DNA of 45,730 nucleotides from JASBZA01 sp964345295 (GCA_964345295.1 CAYFQG010000009.1:1-45730), one strand, 5' to 3'; shown: positions 26,249-34,793, numbered from the stretch's first letter. The notes: a model not told the origin generated them from the sequence alone. Program-made: numbers and translations.

Positions 26249-26601
26249 CTGAGATAGCCGGACAATCGCGGGCAAGAGACGAAAGAACTTGCGTGAGGAA
26301 AGTCCGGGCTCTTTAGAACCGAGGGCGCCGGGTAGTTCCCGGTGAAGGTGACTTTAAGGAAAGTGCAACAGAAAAGATACCGCCCGAGACCTTGGGTTTC
26401 GGGTAAGGGTGGAATGGTGAGGTAAGAGCTCACCGGCGGCTTGGTAACAAGTCGGCCGTGCAAACCCCGTCCGGAGCAACACCGTGGAGGAACATGATGC
26501 AGAGGTTCGTGCGTTCCTAGGAGGTGGCTGGAGCCCCTTAGAGATAGGGGGCCTAGATAAATGATTGTCCAAGACAGAACCCGGCTTATAGGCTATCTCA
26601 G
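26249..26601 (+). ncRNA. rnpB: RNase P RNA
   Basis: The catalytic RNA that matures tRNA 5' ends. An 11-pair P1 stem joins CTGAGATAGCC (26249-26259) to GGCTATCTCAG (26591-26601). Conserved core blocks are present: GAGGAAAGTCCGGGC (from 26295), ACAGAAAAGATACCGCC (about 26368), GGTAAGGGTGGAA and GGTGAGGTAAGAGCTCACC (about 26403-26434), and near the 3' end CAGAACCCGGCTTATAGG. A T-rich stretch after P1 (TTTTCATTT) lets P1 double as terminator. The overall plan looks like bacterial class A, which I have not verified by folding. Open frames on the minus strand here are spurious. Confidence 0.95.
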
Positions 26602-26608
26602 TTTTCAT

Positions 26609-26637
26609 TTGCAGTAAGGACCTATATTTGATATTAT
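26609..26637 (+). promoter_or_regulatory. Sigma-A promoter for rpsO
   Basis: -35 TTGCAG (26609-26614), a 17-base spacer and -10 TATTAT (26632-26637). It gives a leader of about 78 bases before the rpsO ATG. Confidence 0.75.
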
Positions 26638-26639
26638 CT

Positions 26640-26692
26640 ACAGGTTCATACCCTGTCCGGGTTAGGGGACTTATCCGCCCCTTACTTAGATA
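26640..26692 (+). promoter_or_regulatory. Structured rpsO leader, possible S15 autoregulatory site
   Basis: Two adjacent hairpins can form: ACAGG/CCTGT (about 26641-26657) and TAGGGG/CCCCTTA (about 26664-26688). They lie between the promoter and the ribosome-binding site. S15 commonly represses its own mRNA through leader structure; that this leader does so is inference. Confidence 0.4.
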
Positions 26693-26721
26693 GAGGCTTA
26701 TATTTTTAGGAGGATAATTGA

Positions 26722-26985
26722 ATGGACAAACAACGTAAACAGGAAATTATTAAGGAGTACGCCATCCACGAAGGGGACACCGGTTCTCCGGAAGTTCAGG
26801 TCGCTTTGTTAACCGAGCGCATTAAGCACTTAACCGAGCATCTGAAGGATCATCCCCATGACCACCATTCCCGCCGCGGTCTTTTACAGTTAGTAGGTAA
26901 CCGCAGAGGTATGTTGGATTATCTGATGCGTTTAGATATCGAGCGTTACAGAACCTTAATAGAGCGATTAGGCTTACGCCGTTAG
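26722..26985 (+). CDS. rpsO: 30S ribosomal protein S15
   Basis: A primary 16S-binding protein, 87 residues, almost exactly the family length. Signature residues include EGDTGSPEVQVALLTERIKHLTEHLKDH, HDHHSRRGLLQLVGNRRGMLDYL and RYRTLIERLGLRR. TAGGAGG lies seven bases before the ATG. Located between rnpB and pnp; the rpsO-pnp order is conserved across many bacteria. A strong terminator follows. Confidence 0.98.
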   Translation: MDKQRKQEIIKEYAIHEGDTGSPEVQVALLTERIKHLTEHLKDHPHDHHSRRGLLQLVGNRRGMLDYLMRLDIERYRTLIERLGLRR

Positions 26986-26997
26986 GCATGTTTCAAG

Positions 26998-27030
26998 ATG
27001 GGCAGGAGGAGAAGCCTCCTGCCCATTTTT
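26998..27030 (+). terminator. Intrinsic terminator after rpsO
   Basis: A perfect 12-pair stem (ATGGGCAGGAGG with CCTCCTGCCCAT), a five-base loop and five T's. Read-through would be needed for rpsO-pnp co-transcription. Confidence 0.95.
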
Positions 27031-27039
27031 GCATAGACG

Positions 27040-27116
27040 CCGGGATGTAGTAGGTAGAAGGAGAGGAGGTCTCCATTAAGTCAGGACCTCTTTTGCTTCT
27101 ACAGCCTACAACCCGG
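27040..27116 (+). promoter_or_regulatory. Long hairpin in the pnp leader
   Basis: The two halves of this 77-base stretch are imperfect reverse complements: CCGGG/CCCGG at the base, TGTAG/CTACA, GTAGAAG/CTTCTAC, and AGGTC/GACCT near the loop. A T-run follows the inner stem. It resembles in position the RNase III-cleaved leader hairpin of the E. coli pnp mRNA, so autoregulation is a reasonable guess. Confidence 0.6.
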
Positions 27117-27148
27117 GACATGTGTAAAGTGATTTTGTAGGAGGTATT

Positions 27149-29425
27149 ATGAAAAAGATTTATCAGACCGAAGTAGCAGGTAGAACATTACAGGTAGAAT
27201 TAGGGGAGATGGCTCAGTTGGCCAACGGCTCTGTTCTGGTCCGTTACGGTGACACGACTGTCTTAAGTACAGCCACCGCATCGTCCAGCCCCAGACCGGG
27301 TATCGACTTCTTCCCCTTAAGTGTGGATTACGAAGAGAAGATGTACTCCGTAGGTAAGTTCCCCGGCGGTTTCCTCAAGCGTGAAGGCCGCCCGACCGAG
27401 CATGCTACATTGACCGCCCGGGCTATTGACCGCCCCATGCGTCCTTTGTTCCCTAAGGATTTGAGAAACGATGTGCTTTTGAGCAACTTGGTTTTATCCG
27501 TAGACCAGGATAATTCTCCCGAATTCTGTGCCATGTTCGGCTCGCATTTGGCCGTCAATATTTCGGATATCCCTTATTACGGTCCTACCGCCGTTATTGA
27601 AGTCGGCTTGGTAGACGGTGAGATTGTGATTAACCCGACCGAAGCCCAGAGAGAAGTTTCCGATTTGGATTTAACTTTGGCCGGCACAGCCGAGAAAGTC
27701 ACCATGATTGAAGCCGGTGCCAACGAAGTGCCCGACGAAATTATCTTGGAAGCTATCAGCAAAGGCCACGAAGAGATTCAGAAACTTTGTGCCTTCATCG
27801 CCGAGATTGTGGAGAAGGAAGGTAAGGAGAAGTTCTCTTACGAATCTTCTACTGTTCCCGAAGAGGTCATGCAGGTCGTGCAGGATTACTGCGGTGACGC
27901 CATTGCCGAGAAAATCATGGAGAAGGATAAGACCACTCGTGATACGAACCTCAACGCCATCCGTGCCGATTTAGAGGCACATCTGACCGAAGAATATCCT
28001 GATTATCTGGATTATATGAATGATGCCTTTGACCTTATGCAGAAGAAGGTCGTAAGACATAATCTTTTCGATAAACACCAGCGTGTAGACGGCAGAGCTA
28101 TCGACGAAATTCGTGAACTCCATGCGTCCGTTGACCGCATCCCGCTGACACACGGTTCGGCACTCTTCTCCAGAGGCCAGACCCAGGTCTTGAATATCGT
28201 GACCTTGGCTCCTATGTCCGAAGCGCAGGTCTTGGACGGCCTGAACAACCAGGAATACAAGCGTTACATGCATCAATATAACTTCCCGGGTTATTCCGTA
28301 GGTGAGGCCAAAGCTTCCCGTTCTCCGGGCCGTCGTGAAATCGGCCACGGTGCCTTGGCGGAAAGATCGCTCTATGCCGTTTTACCTTCCGAAGAAGATT
28401 TCCCCTATGCTATCCGTTCCGTATCGGAAGTTCTGATGTCTAACGGTTCTACCTCGCAAGGTTCCGTTTGTGCTTCCAGTATGGCTCTGATGGATGCCGG
28501 TGTGCCCATTAAGCGCCATGTTGCGGGTATTTCGGCCGGTCTTTTGGTTAACGAGAAGGACGATTCCGACTATCTGATTTTCATGGATATTCAGGGACTG
28601 GAAGACTTCTACGGCGATATGGACTTCAAGGTTGCCGGTACAACCGAAGGTATTACCGGTATCCAGGTGGATATTAAGGTCAAGGGTCTGACTTTGGACA
28701 TGATCAGAGAGGCTTTCGCTATGACCAAGAAGGGCCGTCTGCAGATTATTAACGATGTCATGACACCTGCCATCGCCGAGCCCAGAGCTCAGCTCAAGGA
28801 CACCGCACCTAAGATTATCCAGACCAAGGTCCCCGAGGACCGTATCGGTGCAGTTATCGGTAAGGGTGGCAAGACCATTAACCAGATTATTGAGGAAACC
28901 GGTGCTACCGTAGATATCGAAGACGACGGTACGGTTTATATTTCCGGTACCGACCTGTCCGCCTTGGAGAAGGCCAAAGCTATTGTGGAAGGTATCGTGA
29001 CCGATCCCGAACCGGGCCAGGTCTATGAGGGTAAGGTTACCCGCTTGATGAATTTCGGTGCCTTTGTGGAATATCTGCCCGGCAAGGAAGGCCTGGTACA
29101 CATTTCCAAACTGGCCTGGGACCGTGTGGATAAGGTAGAAGACGTTGTACAGGTAGGCGATAAGGTCCGTGTCAAGGTCCTGGAAATCGATGACCAAGAC
29201 CGTGTGAACCTGTCTATCCGTGATACGGAAGAAAAGCCCGAAGGTTATGTCGAAAGGCCGGCACGTCCTGCCAGAGACAACCGCGACCGTGATTTTTCCA
29301 GAGGCGGCAGATCTAACCATAATAGACAGCAACAAGGCAGAAGAAATTCTGATTCCGGGGCTTATGCCACACCCAGAAAGCCCATGAAAAACCGCAGACG
29401 TCCTAACGAAGACGATGACATCTAA
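27149..29425 (+). CDS. pnp: Polyribonucleotide nucleotidyltransferase (PNPase)
   Basis: A phosphorolytic 3'-5' exoribonuclease of the RNA degradation machinery, 758 residues. It has two RNase PH domains (about 12-142 and 310-540; second with DIQGLEDFYGDMDFK holding the catalytic Asp residues), an alpha-helical linker, a KH domain (GAVIGKGGKTINQII), an S1 domain (VYEGKVTRLMNFGAFVEYLPGKEGLVHIS) and a basic Arg/Asn-rich tail of about 65 residues likely disordered and RNA-binding. GTAGGAGG precedes the ATG. The 3' end overlaps the next gene by 11 bases. Confidence 0.98.
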   Translation: MKKIYQTEVAGRTLQVELGEMAQLANGSVLVRYGDTTVLSTATASSSPRPGIDFFPLSVDYEEKMYSVGKFPGGFLKREGRPTEHATLTARAIDRPMRPLFPKDLRNDVLLSNLVLSVDQDNSPEFCAMFGSHLAVNISDIPYYGPTAVIEVGLVDGEIVINPTEAQREVSDLDLTLAGTAEKVTMIEAGANEVPDEIILEAISKGHEEIQKLCAFIAEIVEKEGKEKFSYESSTVPEEVMQVVQDYCGDAIAEKIMEKDKTTRDTNLNAIRADLEAHLTEEYPDYLDYMNDAFDLMQKKVVRHNLFDKHQRVDGRAIDEIRELHASVDRIPLTHGSALFSRGQTQVLNIVTLAPMSEAQVLDGLNNQEYKRYMHQYNFPGYSVGEAKASRSPGRREIGHGALAERSLYAVLPSEEDFPYAIRSVSEVLMSNGSTSQGSVCASSMALMDAGVPIKRHVAGISAGLLVNEKDDSDYLIFMDIQGLEDFYGDMDFKVAGTTEGITGIQVDIKVKGLTLDMIREAFAMTKKGRLQIINDVMTPAIAEPRAQLKDTAPKIIQTKVPEDRIGAVIGKGGKTINQIIEETGATVDIEDDGTVYISGTDLSALEKAKAIVEGIVTDPEPGQVYEGKVTRLMNFGAFVEYLPGKEGLVHISKLAWDRVDKVEDVVQVGDKVRVKVLEIDDQDRVNLSIRDTEEKPEGYVERPARPARDNRDRDFSRGGRSNHNRQQQGRRNSDSGAYATPRKPMKNRRRPNEDDDI

Positions 29426-30452
29426 AGAGAAGTTAAATCAGAAGTCCAAGCTCTTATTAGTTCTGCAATATTTACTGGAACATTCCGAACCCGATCGTCC
29501 GGTAACGACCAAAGAACTGATCGACTATGTCGAGAGCATGGGCCTCACAGCACAAAGAAAAAGCATTTATTCCGATTTGGAACAACTACGTGAGTTGGGC
29601 TTTGATATTGTAAAAATAGGGGGCCGCAAGGCCTCTTATTTTATTGGAGAAAGACTTTTGTCCCGGGTGGAAATCCGCATGCTGGCAGATATGATTGCCG
29701 CTTCGGCTTTTCTAACCGCCGAGAAGACCGCTGATTTAATTAAGCGTTTGGCAAAACTCTTACCCCTGAGGCAAAGAAATCTCCTCTTGTCCGAAGTCCA
29801 TTTGGCCGGTATGGCCTCTCAGAAAACGACCAATGAAGCAGTGTATCGGAATCTGGATAGGATTAGGCAGGCCATGGAAGAGCAAAGAAATCTGCATTTT
29901 TATTATGCCGATTGGCAGGTTGACCGGTCCAAGCCCAAAATTCAGATTGAGCTGAAGAGACGTCATGAGGGCGAGGAGTATAGGATTTATCCGCACGGAC
30001 TTCTTTGGGACCGTGAGCACTATTACCTGGTAGCCGAAGACCTCAAGGAAGCTAAGGTAAAGCATTATCGGCCGGATCGGATGGAAGAGGTGCATTTGGG
30101 CAAGACAGCCGATAAGGAGCTTATCCATCGGTCTAAGTTTTTCGATCCCTTACCCTATCAGCAATCCTTATTTGATATGTTTAACGGTCACGACTCTATT
30201 GTGACCCTGGCTTTTACCGATGACCTTTTGCCGGTTATGCTGGACCGCTTCGGCCATGATTCTATCGTTGAAAACTACCGGGACTCCGGCTGGCTTAAAA
30301 CCAACCAGGTGATTAAGACCAGTCCGATTTTTTATAGCTGGTTGGCTTCTTTCGGTTCTAAGATTATCCTTCTGTCGCCTCAAGGAGAAATTAGAGCTTA
30401 TCGTGCTTTTTTAGAAGAAGCCTTGGCACAAACCGAACCAGGGGAGGCATAA
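29415..30452 (+). CDS. WYL-domain transcriptional regulator
   Basis: A 345-residue DeoR-like regulator. The N-terminal winged helix-turn-helix (about 10-70, VTTKELIDYVESMGLTAQRKSIYSDLEQLRELGF) is followed by a helical linker and a WYL domain (about 150-240) with YRIYPHGLLWDREHYYLVAED, then the C-terminal WCX-type extension. WYL proteins sense ligands, sometimes nucleic acids. It overlaps the end of pnp and is one base from the next gene, so it is in the pnp-glmM transcript. The target is unknown. Confidence 0.88.
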   Translation: MTSKEKLNQKSKLLLVLQYLLEHSEPDRPVTTKELIDYVESMGLTAQRKSIYSDLEQLRELGFDIVKIGGRKASYFIGERLLSRVEIRMLADMIAASAFLTAEKTADLIKRLAKLLPLRQRNLLLSEVHLAGMASQKTTNEAVYRNLDRIRQAMEEQRNLHFYYADWQVDRSKPKIQIELKRRHEGEEYRIYPHGLLWDREHYYLVAEDLKEAKVKHYRPDRMEEVHLGKTADKELIHRSKFFDPLPYQQSLFDMFNGHDSIVTLAFTDDLLPVMLDRFGHDSIVENYRDSGWLKTNQVIKTSPIFYSWLASFGSKIILLSPQGEIRAYRAFLEEALAQTEPGEA

Positions 30453-30453
30453 G

Positions 30454-31155
30454 ATGCAAGAAAAAAGATTCAAGAATTGGACTTGGGATAAATTTTTTGA
30501 GCCGGAAGATTCGTATCTCAGAGCGTGGCTAGCTTCAAAAGCCTATCCCTGGGAGCTTTTGCCCGATATAGGCAATTTTATTTCAGACTATCTGACTCGG
30601 TTGGACTTGGAGGATTTTGTTTCGCCGGCAGAAGATGTTTATATCCATAAGTCTGTAAAAGTGCCCCCTACAGCGACCATCATAGGACCTTGCCTGATCT
30701 TAGAAGAGGCTCAGATTAGGCCCGGTTGCTATATCAGAGGCAAGGTTTGGGCGGGGCCCGGTGCGGTCTTGGGCAACAGCTGCGAGTTTAAAAATTGTGT
30801 CCTGATGCAAGGCGCGGAAGTACCGCATTTTTCTTATGTAGGAGACTCCATCTTAGGTAAGAAGGCCCATCTTGGATGCGGAGCCGTGACATCCAATTAC
30901 CGCCAGGACCACCAAAGCGTCAAAATTCGTTTTAGTGCGGAGCCTGAAGCCAAAGCTTATGAAACCGGACTCAGAAAGATGGGTGCCATCATCGGTGACT
31001 ATGCTGAAATCGGTTCACAAACGGTCTTAAATCCCGGCAGTCTGCTGGGAAGAAAATCCAGGGTTTACCCCTTAGTCTCCCTCCGCCATGCCGTAGGTCC
31101 CAATACCATTTACAAAGGTCCGGGCCGGATGGCTGACTTAGAAGAGAGGGGATAA
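30454..31155 (+). CDS. Standalone GlmU-type left-handed beta-helix acetyltransferase-like protein
   Basis: A 233-residue protein with hexapeptide repeats (about 60-230). Key residues match the acetyltransferase half of GlmU: EVPHFSYVGDSILG corresponds to the NHLTYLGDAEIG motif, keeping the catalytic His (His125) and Tyr (Tyr128), and LGCGAVTSNYRQDHQSVK corresponds to IGAGTITCNYDGANK. There is no N-terminal pyrophosphorylase Rossmann domain. A UDP-GlcNAc biosynthesis role is supported by glmM starting two bases downstream. It could instead be another sugar or amino-sugar acyltransferase. The start lies one base after the regulator's stop. Confidence 0.78.
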   Translation: MQEKRFKNWTWDKFFEPEDSYLRAWLASKAYPWELLPDIGNFISDYLTRLDLEDFVSPAEDVYIHKSVKVPPTATIIGPCLILEEAQIRPGCYIRGKVWAGPGAVLGNSCEFKNCVLMQGAEVPHFSYVGDSILGKKAHLGCGAVTSNYRQDHQSVKIRFSAEPEAKAYETGLRKMGAIIGDYAEIGSQTVLNPGSLLGRKSRVYPLVSLRHAVGPNTIYKGPGRMADLEERG

Positions 31156-31157
31156 AT

Positions 31158-32513
31158 ATGGCAAGATTATTCGGAACAGACGGCGTAAGAGGTGTGGCCA
31201 ATGTAAGGCTGGACTGCCCTTTGGCCTATCAACTAGGTAAGTACGGCGCCAGGGTCCTACAAGAACACTTTCAAGTGGAAGGCAGTGTGGTCATAGGTCA
31301 CGATGGTCGGATTTCGGCAGATATGCTGGCCTCGTCCCTGGCCGCGGGTTTCATGTCCGAAGGCCTTGATGTCTATCCCATAGGCCTGATTCCCACGCCC
31401 GGCCTGGCCTATACAACGAAGACCGGACCTTATGCCCTGGGTGCCATGGTCTCGGCTTCTCACAACAGCTTCGAGCATAACGGCATTAAGTTTTTTGACC
31501 ATTCGGGACAAAAGTTGCCGGATGTTCTGGAGGACCGGATTGAGGCTTACATCCAAGGCTGGATAGCCGATACCTTGCCGCCTTTAGAAGGAGCGGATTT
31601 AGGCCGTATTTACAGGTCCGATGATGCTGTAAAGACCTATGGTGAATATCTCTTGAGCCGATTTAGTCCGGATGGAAGAGGGCGGAAGATTGGCCTGGAT
31701 TTAGCCAACGGTGCGACGTCGATTTTGGCCAAAGAACTCTTCCAAAGCCTGGGCTTTGACGTCAAAGTCCTCTTGGGTGCCCAACCGGACGGAACCAATA
31801 TCAACGCTTCTTGCGGCTCGACCCATCCGGAGAGACTGAGCCGGGCTATTAAAGAATCCGATTGTCAGATGGGCTTTGCCTTTGACGGGGACGGAGATAG
31901 GCTGATTGCTTTAGATAAGGACGGCCAAATTATAGACGGTGACAGAATCATGGCGGTTCTGGCCCTGGCCTATCAGAAGCAGGGCCTTCTAAAGGGTAAG
32001 AGCCTGGTTGCAACCATTATGAGCAATCTGGGCCTCGATAAGTTTTGTGAGAAAAACGGCATCACACTTCATAAGACCCAGGTGGGCGACCGCTATGTAC
32101 TGGAAAAACTTATCTCGGACAATTTGGTTTTGGGCGGTGAGCAGTCCGGCCATATTATCTTGAGAGACCACCAAACAACAGGTGACGGCTTATTGTCGGC
32201 CCTGGCCTTAATCAATGCACTGGATACCTTGGATATGGACTTAAGTCAGATTGATGAGGTGATGACGCTTTATCCGCAGTGCCTTAAGAATGTGCCGGTA
32301 CTCCATGAATTGAAGGGCAAAATTATGGCCGATACTAAGCTTAAAGACGAAATCGACCGCACGGAAAAAGCTCTGGACGGTCGGGGACGTATCCTGGTCA
32401 GAGCGTCCGGCACCGAAGACCTTATCCGCGTCATGGTCGAAGCCGAGACAGAAGACAAAGCGCATGAAATTGCGGATTATTTCGTAAATTTCATAAAAGA
32501 AAGTTATAATTAA
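31158..32513 (+). CDS. glmM: Phosphoglucosamine mutase
   Basis: It interconverts glucosamine-6-phosphate and glucosamine-1-phosphate for peptidoglycan precursor synthesis. 451 residues, family-typical. The phosphoserine loop is SASHNSFEHNGIK, the metal loop is FDGDGDR, the sugar-binding loop is GGEQSGH, and the phosphate-binding loop at the C-terminus is RASGTEDLIRVMVEAE. It begins MARLFGTDGVRGVAN, the characteristic GlmM start. Coupled to the GlmU-like gene; galE follows. Confidence 0.97.
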   Translation: MARLFGTDGVRGVANVRLDCPLAYQLGKYGARVLQEHFQVEGSVVIGHDGRISADMLASSLAAGFMSEGLDVYPIGLIPTPGLAYTTKTGPYALGAMVSASHNSFEHNGIKFFDHSGQKLPDVLEDRIEAYIQGWIADTLPPLEGADLGRIYRSDDAVKTYGEYLLSRFSPDGRGRKIGLDLANGATSILAKELFQSLGFDVKVLLGAQPDGTNINASCGSTHPERLSRAIKESDCQMGFAFDGDGDRLIALDKDGQIIDGDRIMAVLALAYQKQGLLKGKSLVATIMSNLGLDKFCEKNGITLHKTQVGDRYVLEKLISDNLVLGGEQSGHIILRDHQTTGDGLLSALALINALDTLDMDLSQIDEVMTLYPQCLKNVPVLHELKGKIMADTKLKDEIDRTEKALDGRGRILVRASGTEDLIRVMVEAETEDKAHEIADYFVNFIKESYN

Positions 32514-32555
32514 GGCTAAATTCACTATATTTTAAAAGGGAAAGGGAATAATAGT

Positions 32556-33572
32556 ATGGAAACGATTTTGGTAACAGGCGGAGCGGGCTATATAGGCACC
32601 CATACCTTAATTTGTCTTTATGAAGCAGGTTACAAGGCAGTCGTCATTGATAATCTGGTCAATGCCGAGAAGGAGGCCTTGCACAGGACCGAGCAAATCA
32701 TAGGAGAATCCATTCCTTTTTACGAAGCGGACGTCAGAGATAAAGAGGCTTTAGAAAACATTTTTGCTTCGCACAAAATCGACGCAGTGATTCATTTTGC
32801 AGGTCTTAAAGCCGTCGGTGAATCCGTATCCATCCCTTTGGATTATTATTCGAACAACCTCGACTCCACTTTGGTTTTGCTGGAAGTTATGGAAAAACAC
32901 GGTGTTAAACGTATTGTTTTCTCGTCTTCGGCAACCGTTTACAGAGCAGACAATGTGTCTCCGCTGAAGGAAGACATGGCTCTGGGATGCACCAACCCCT
33001 ACGGCTGGACTAAGTACATGAACGAGCAGATTCTGAGAGATTATTGTGTCCCTCACCAGGATTTTTCCGCGGTCTTGCTGCGCTATTTCAACCCCATAGG
33101 TGCTCATGAGTCCGGCCTAATCGGCGAAAACCCCAAAGGTATCCCCAATAACCTCATGCCTTACATTACCCAGGTTGCCGTTGGGAAGAGAGAGAAGCTC
33201 TATGTCTTCGGTGATGATTACGACACCGTCGACGGTACCGGTGTAAGAGACTATATTCATGTCATGGATTTGGCCAAAGGTCACGTTGACGCTATTTCGT
33301 ACAGCAAGGACCATGCAGGCGCCCGGGCAATTAACTTGGGAACCGGTAAGGGCACCAGTGTCTTGGCATTGAAGACTGCTTTCGAGAAGGCTTCCGGCCA
33401 AGAAATCCCTTATGAGATTAGCCCCAGGAGGCCCGGAGATATAGCGACCGTTTATGCAGATTCCGCTTTGGCCAAAGAACTCTTAGGCTGGGAGGCTCGT
33501 TACGATATTGACCGGATGTGCGAAGATTCATGGCGTTGGCAAAGTCAGAATCCGGAAGGCTATGCCGGGTAA
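32556..33572 (+). CDS. galE: UDP-glucose 4-epimerase
   Basis: A short-chain dehydrogenase-type epimerase, 338 residues, interconverting UDP-glucose and UDP-galactose (possibly also the N-acetyl forms). NAD-binding GGAGYIGTHT at the N-terminus, catalytic SSSATVY and YGWTKYMNE (YxxxK), then RYFNPIGAHESG and RDYIHVMDLAKGH. GGGAAAGGGA precedes the ATG. Probably in the same transcript as glmM (42-base gap, no terminator seen). Confidence 0.96.
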   Translation: METILVTGGAGYIGTHTLICLYEAGYKAVVIDNLVNAEKEALHRTEQIIGESIPFYEADVRDKEALENIFASHKIDAVIHFAGLKAVGESVSIPLDYYSNNLDSTLVLLEVMEKHGVKRIVFSSSATVYRADNVSPLKEDMALGCTNPYGWTKYMNEQILRDYCVPHQDFSAVLLRYFNPIGAHESGLIGENPKGIPNNLMPYITQVAVGKREKLYVFGDDYDTVDGTGVRDYIHVMDLAKGHVDAISYSKDHAGARAINLGTGKGTSVLALKTAFEKASGQEIPYEISPRRPGDIATVYADSALAKELLGWEARYDIDRMCEDSWRWQSQNPEGYAG

Positions 33573-33577
33573 GACCT

Positions 33578-34282
33578 ATGCGTAAGAACGGACCGAACGG
33601 CTGGGAAGACGATGACAAGGCCCGTGACCTGACCGAAGATATTGAGTCAGGTTCGCAGACCAGGGCTTCTTATGTTTCGGGAGAAGCAGCCGATGAGGAT
33701 TACATGTGGCGAAGGCCCGAAGAGGGTCAAGAGGCCCCGGCTAAAACCGAAAATAGTCCCCGTCGTTCTGACAATCGCCTGTCAGATCTTTACGGCGTAG
33801 ACGAAGACGGTCTGACGTCTTCCGAACGCCTCTACCGCAAGGCCCGGGCATCCCGAGACGGTGGTGAAGAGACCGAGCATAAAGAGGCCAAGTCTAAGGA
33901 AGAACCTGAATTTTTCTATAAGAAAAAGACCGATCCCAAACCCATTATTCTTAGATCGGCCATTACCTTGGGCTTGTTAGCTGTGGTATTCGGACTTTTT
34001 TTGGCCATCCAAAAAGAACTGAAAATAAGAGACGGTTTAAAAAACACCAAGCCGACCCAAGGCTCGGGTCTGGCAATAGCCGGTTCCGAATCCGAGGTAT
34101 CGACGACCAAGTCAGAAGAAAACCTGACAGAAGCGGAGAACGTTTCGTCCAAAGCACCCGAGGAGTCGGTAGAAGTTCAAATTGTGGGAAATTGGTTTGA
34201 CCGTTATGAAGAAATTCAAGACTTCTTCAGTGACGAAAAGCCTTCGGCCGAGACAGAACAAACGACCTCTTCACAAAATTAG
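33578..34282 (+). CDS. Unrecognised single-pass membrane protein
   Basis: A 234-residue protein with a charged, low-complexity N-terminal half (rich in Asp, Glu, Arg, Ser), one transmembrane helix (about 128-147, AITLGLLAVVFGLFLAIQ), and a Ser/Thr/Glu-rich C-terminal tail with a small WFDRYEEIQDFF block. Basic residues before the helix suggest the N-terminus is cytoplasmic. The start at 33578 lies just after galE and lacks a strong ribosome-binding site; the frame is also open from 33518 inside galE. No family recognised. It is the last gene before the 34306-34351 terminator. Confidence 0.6.
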   Translation: MRKNGPNGWEDDDKARDLTEDIESGSQTRASYVSGEAADEDYMWRRPEEGQEAPAKTENSPRRSDNRLSDLYGVDEDGLTSSERLYRKARASRDGGEETEHKEAKSKEEPEFFYKKKTDPKPIILRSAITLGLLAVVFGLFLAIQKELKIRDGLKNTKPTQGSGLAIAGSESEVSTTKSEENLTEAENVSSKAPEESVEVQIVGNWFDRYEEIQDFFSDEKPSAETEQTTSSQN

Positions 34283-34305
34283 TTTCAATGAAAAGCTAAG
34301 TTCAG

Positions 34306-34351
34306 AAGCTCTGAAAAACCCTTAAATCAAGGCTTTCAGAGCTTTTCATTT
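34306..34351 (+). terminator. Intrinsic terminator after the galE-linked gene
   Basis: AAGCTCTGAAA (34306-34316) pairs with TTTCAGAGCTT (34334-34344); CCTT/AAGG extends it internally and TTTT follows. Confidence 0.88.
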
Positions 34352-34399
34352 GTCAAAATTAAGTTAGTGCCTATTCTTTTTTTATTCATATTTTATTTA

Positions 34400-34428
34400 T
34401 TGACTTTATTTGACCAATGACCTATCAT
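34400..34428 (+). promoter_or_regulatory. Sigma-A promoter for groESL
   Basis: -35 TTGACT (34400-34405), a 17-base spacer, -10 TATCAT (34423-34428). A very AT-rich stretch (34374-34400) just upstream could act as an UP element. CIRCE starts nine bases after the -10. Confidence 0.8.
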
Positions 34429-34436
34429 AGCCCGTG

Positions 34437-34463
34437 TTAGCACTCTAGAAGAAAGAGTGCTAA
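34437..34463. promoter_or_regulatory. CIRCE operator (HrcA binding site)
   Basis: TTAGCACTC, nine bases, GAGTGCTAA: an exact match to the CIRCE consensus. It is positioned at the expected transcription start of groESL, so HrcA repression and heat induction are expected. hrcA is outside the window. Confidence 0.97.
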
Positions 34464-34505
34464 TCTTTAAAAAGTTATGAAAAATATATTTTAGGAGGCT
34501 GTTTT

Positions 34506-34793
34506 ATGAAGATAAAACCTTTGGCAGACAGAGTTGTGATTAAGATGGTGGAGCCGGAAGAGAAGACCGTTGGCGGTATTGTCCTTCCTGATTCGGCTCA
34601 AGAGAAGCCCCAGGTAGCGGAAGTTGTCGCTGTAGGCCCCGGCGGTGTTGTCGACGGCAAAGAAGTGAAGATGGAGCTTAGCGTTGGTCAGAAGGTTTTG
34701 ATCAGCAAGTATGCCGGTACCGAGATTACTTTAGATGATGTGGAATATACCATCTTGAAGCAAAGTGATGTTTTGGCCGTTGTTGAAGGCTAA
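34506..34793 (+). CDS. groES: Co-chaperonin GroES
   Basis: The 95-residue lid of the chaperonin. Starts MKIKPLADRVVIKMVEPEEKTVGGIVLPDSA with the mobile loop, then VGPGGVVDGKE, GQKVLISKYAGTEI and the final strand YTILKQSDVLAVVEG. TTAGGAGG is well placed. First gene of the groESL operon. Confidence 0.98.
   Translation: MKIKPLADRVVIKMVEPEEKTVGGIVLPDSAQEKPQVAEVVAVGPGGVVDGKEVKMELSVGQKVLISKYAGTEITLDDVEYTILKQSDVLAVVEG

Noticed and set aside
26212..26608. Two minus-strand open frames of 83-84 codons
   Set aside because: They overlap the RNase P RNA, whose core blocks and P1 stem explain the sequence.
28382..29335. 317-codon open frame on the minus strand
   Set aside because: It lies wholly antisense to the conserved pnp gene, has no recognisable motif or ribosome-binding site, and mirrors pnp codon bias.
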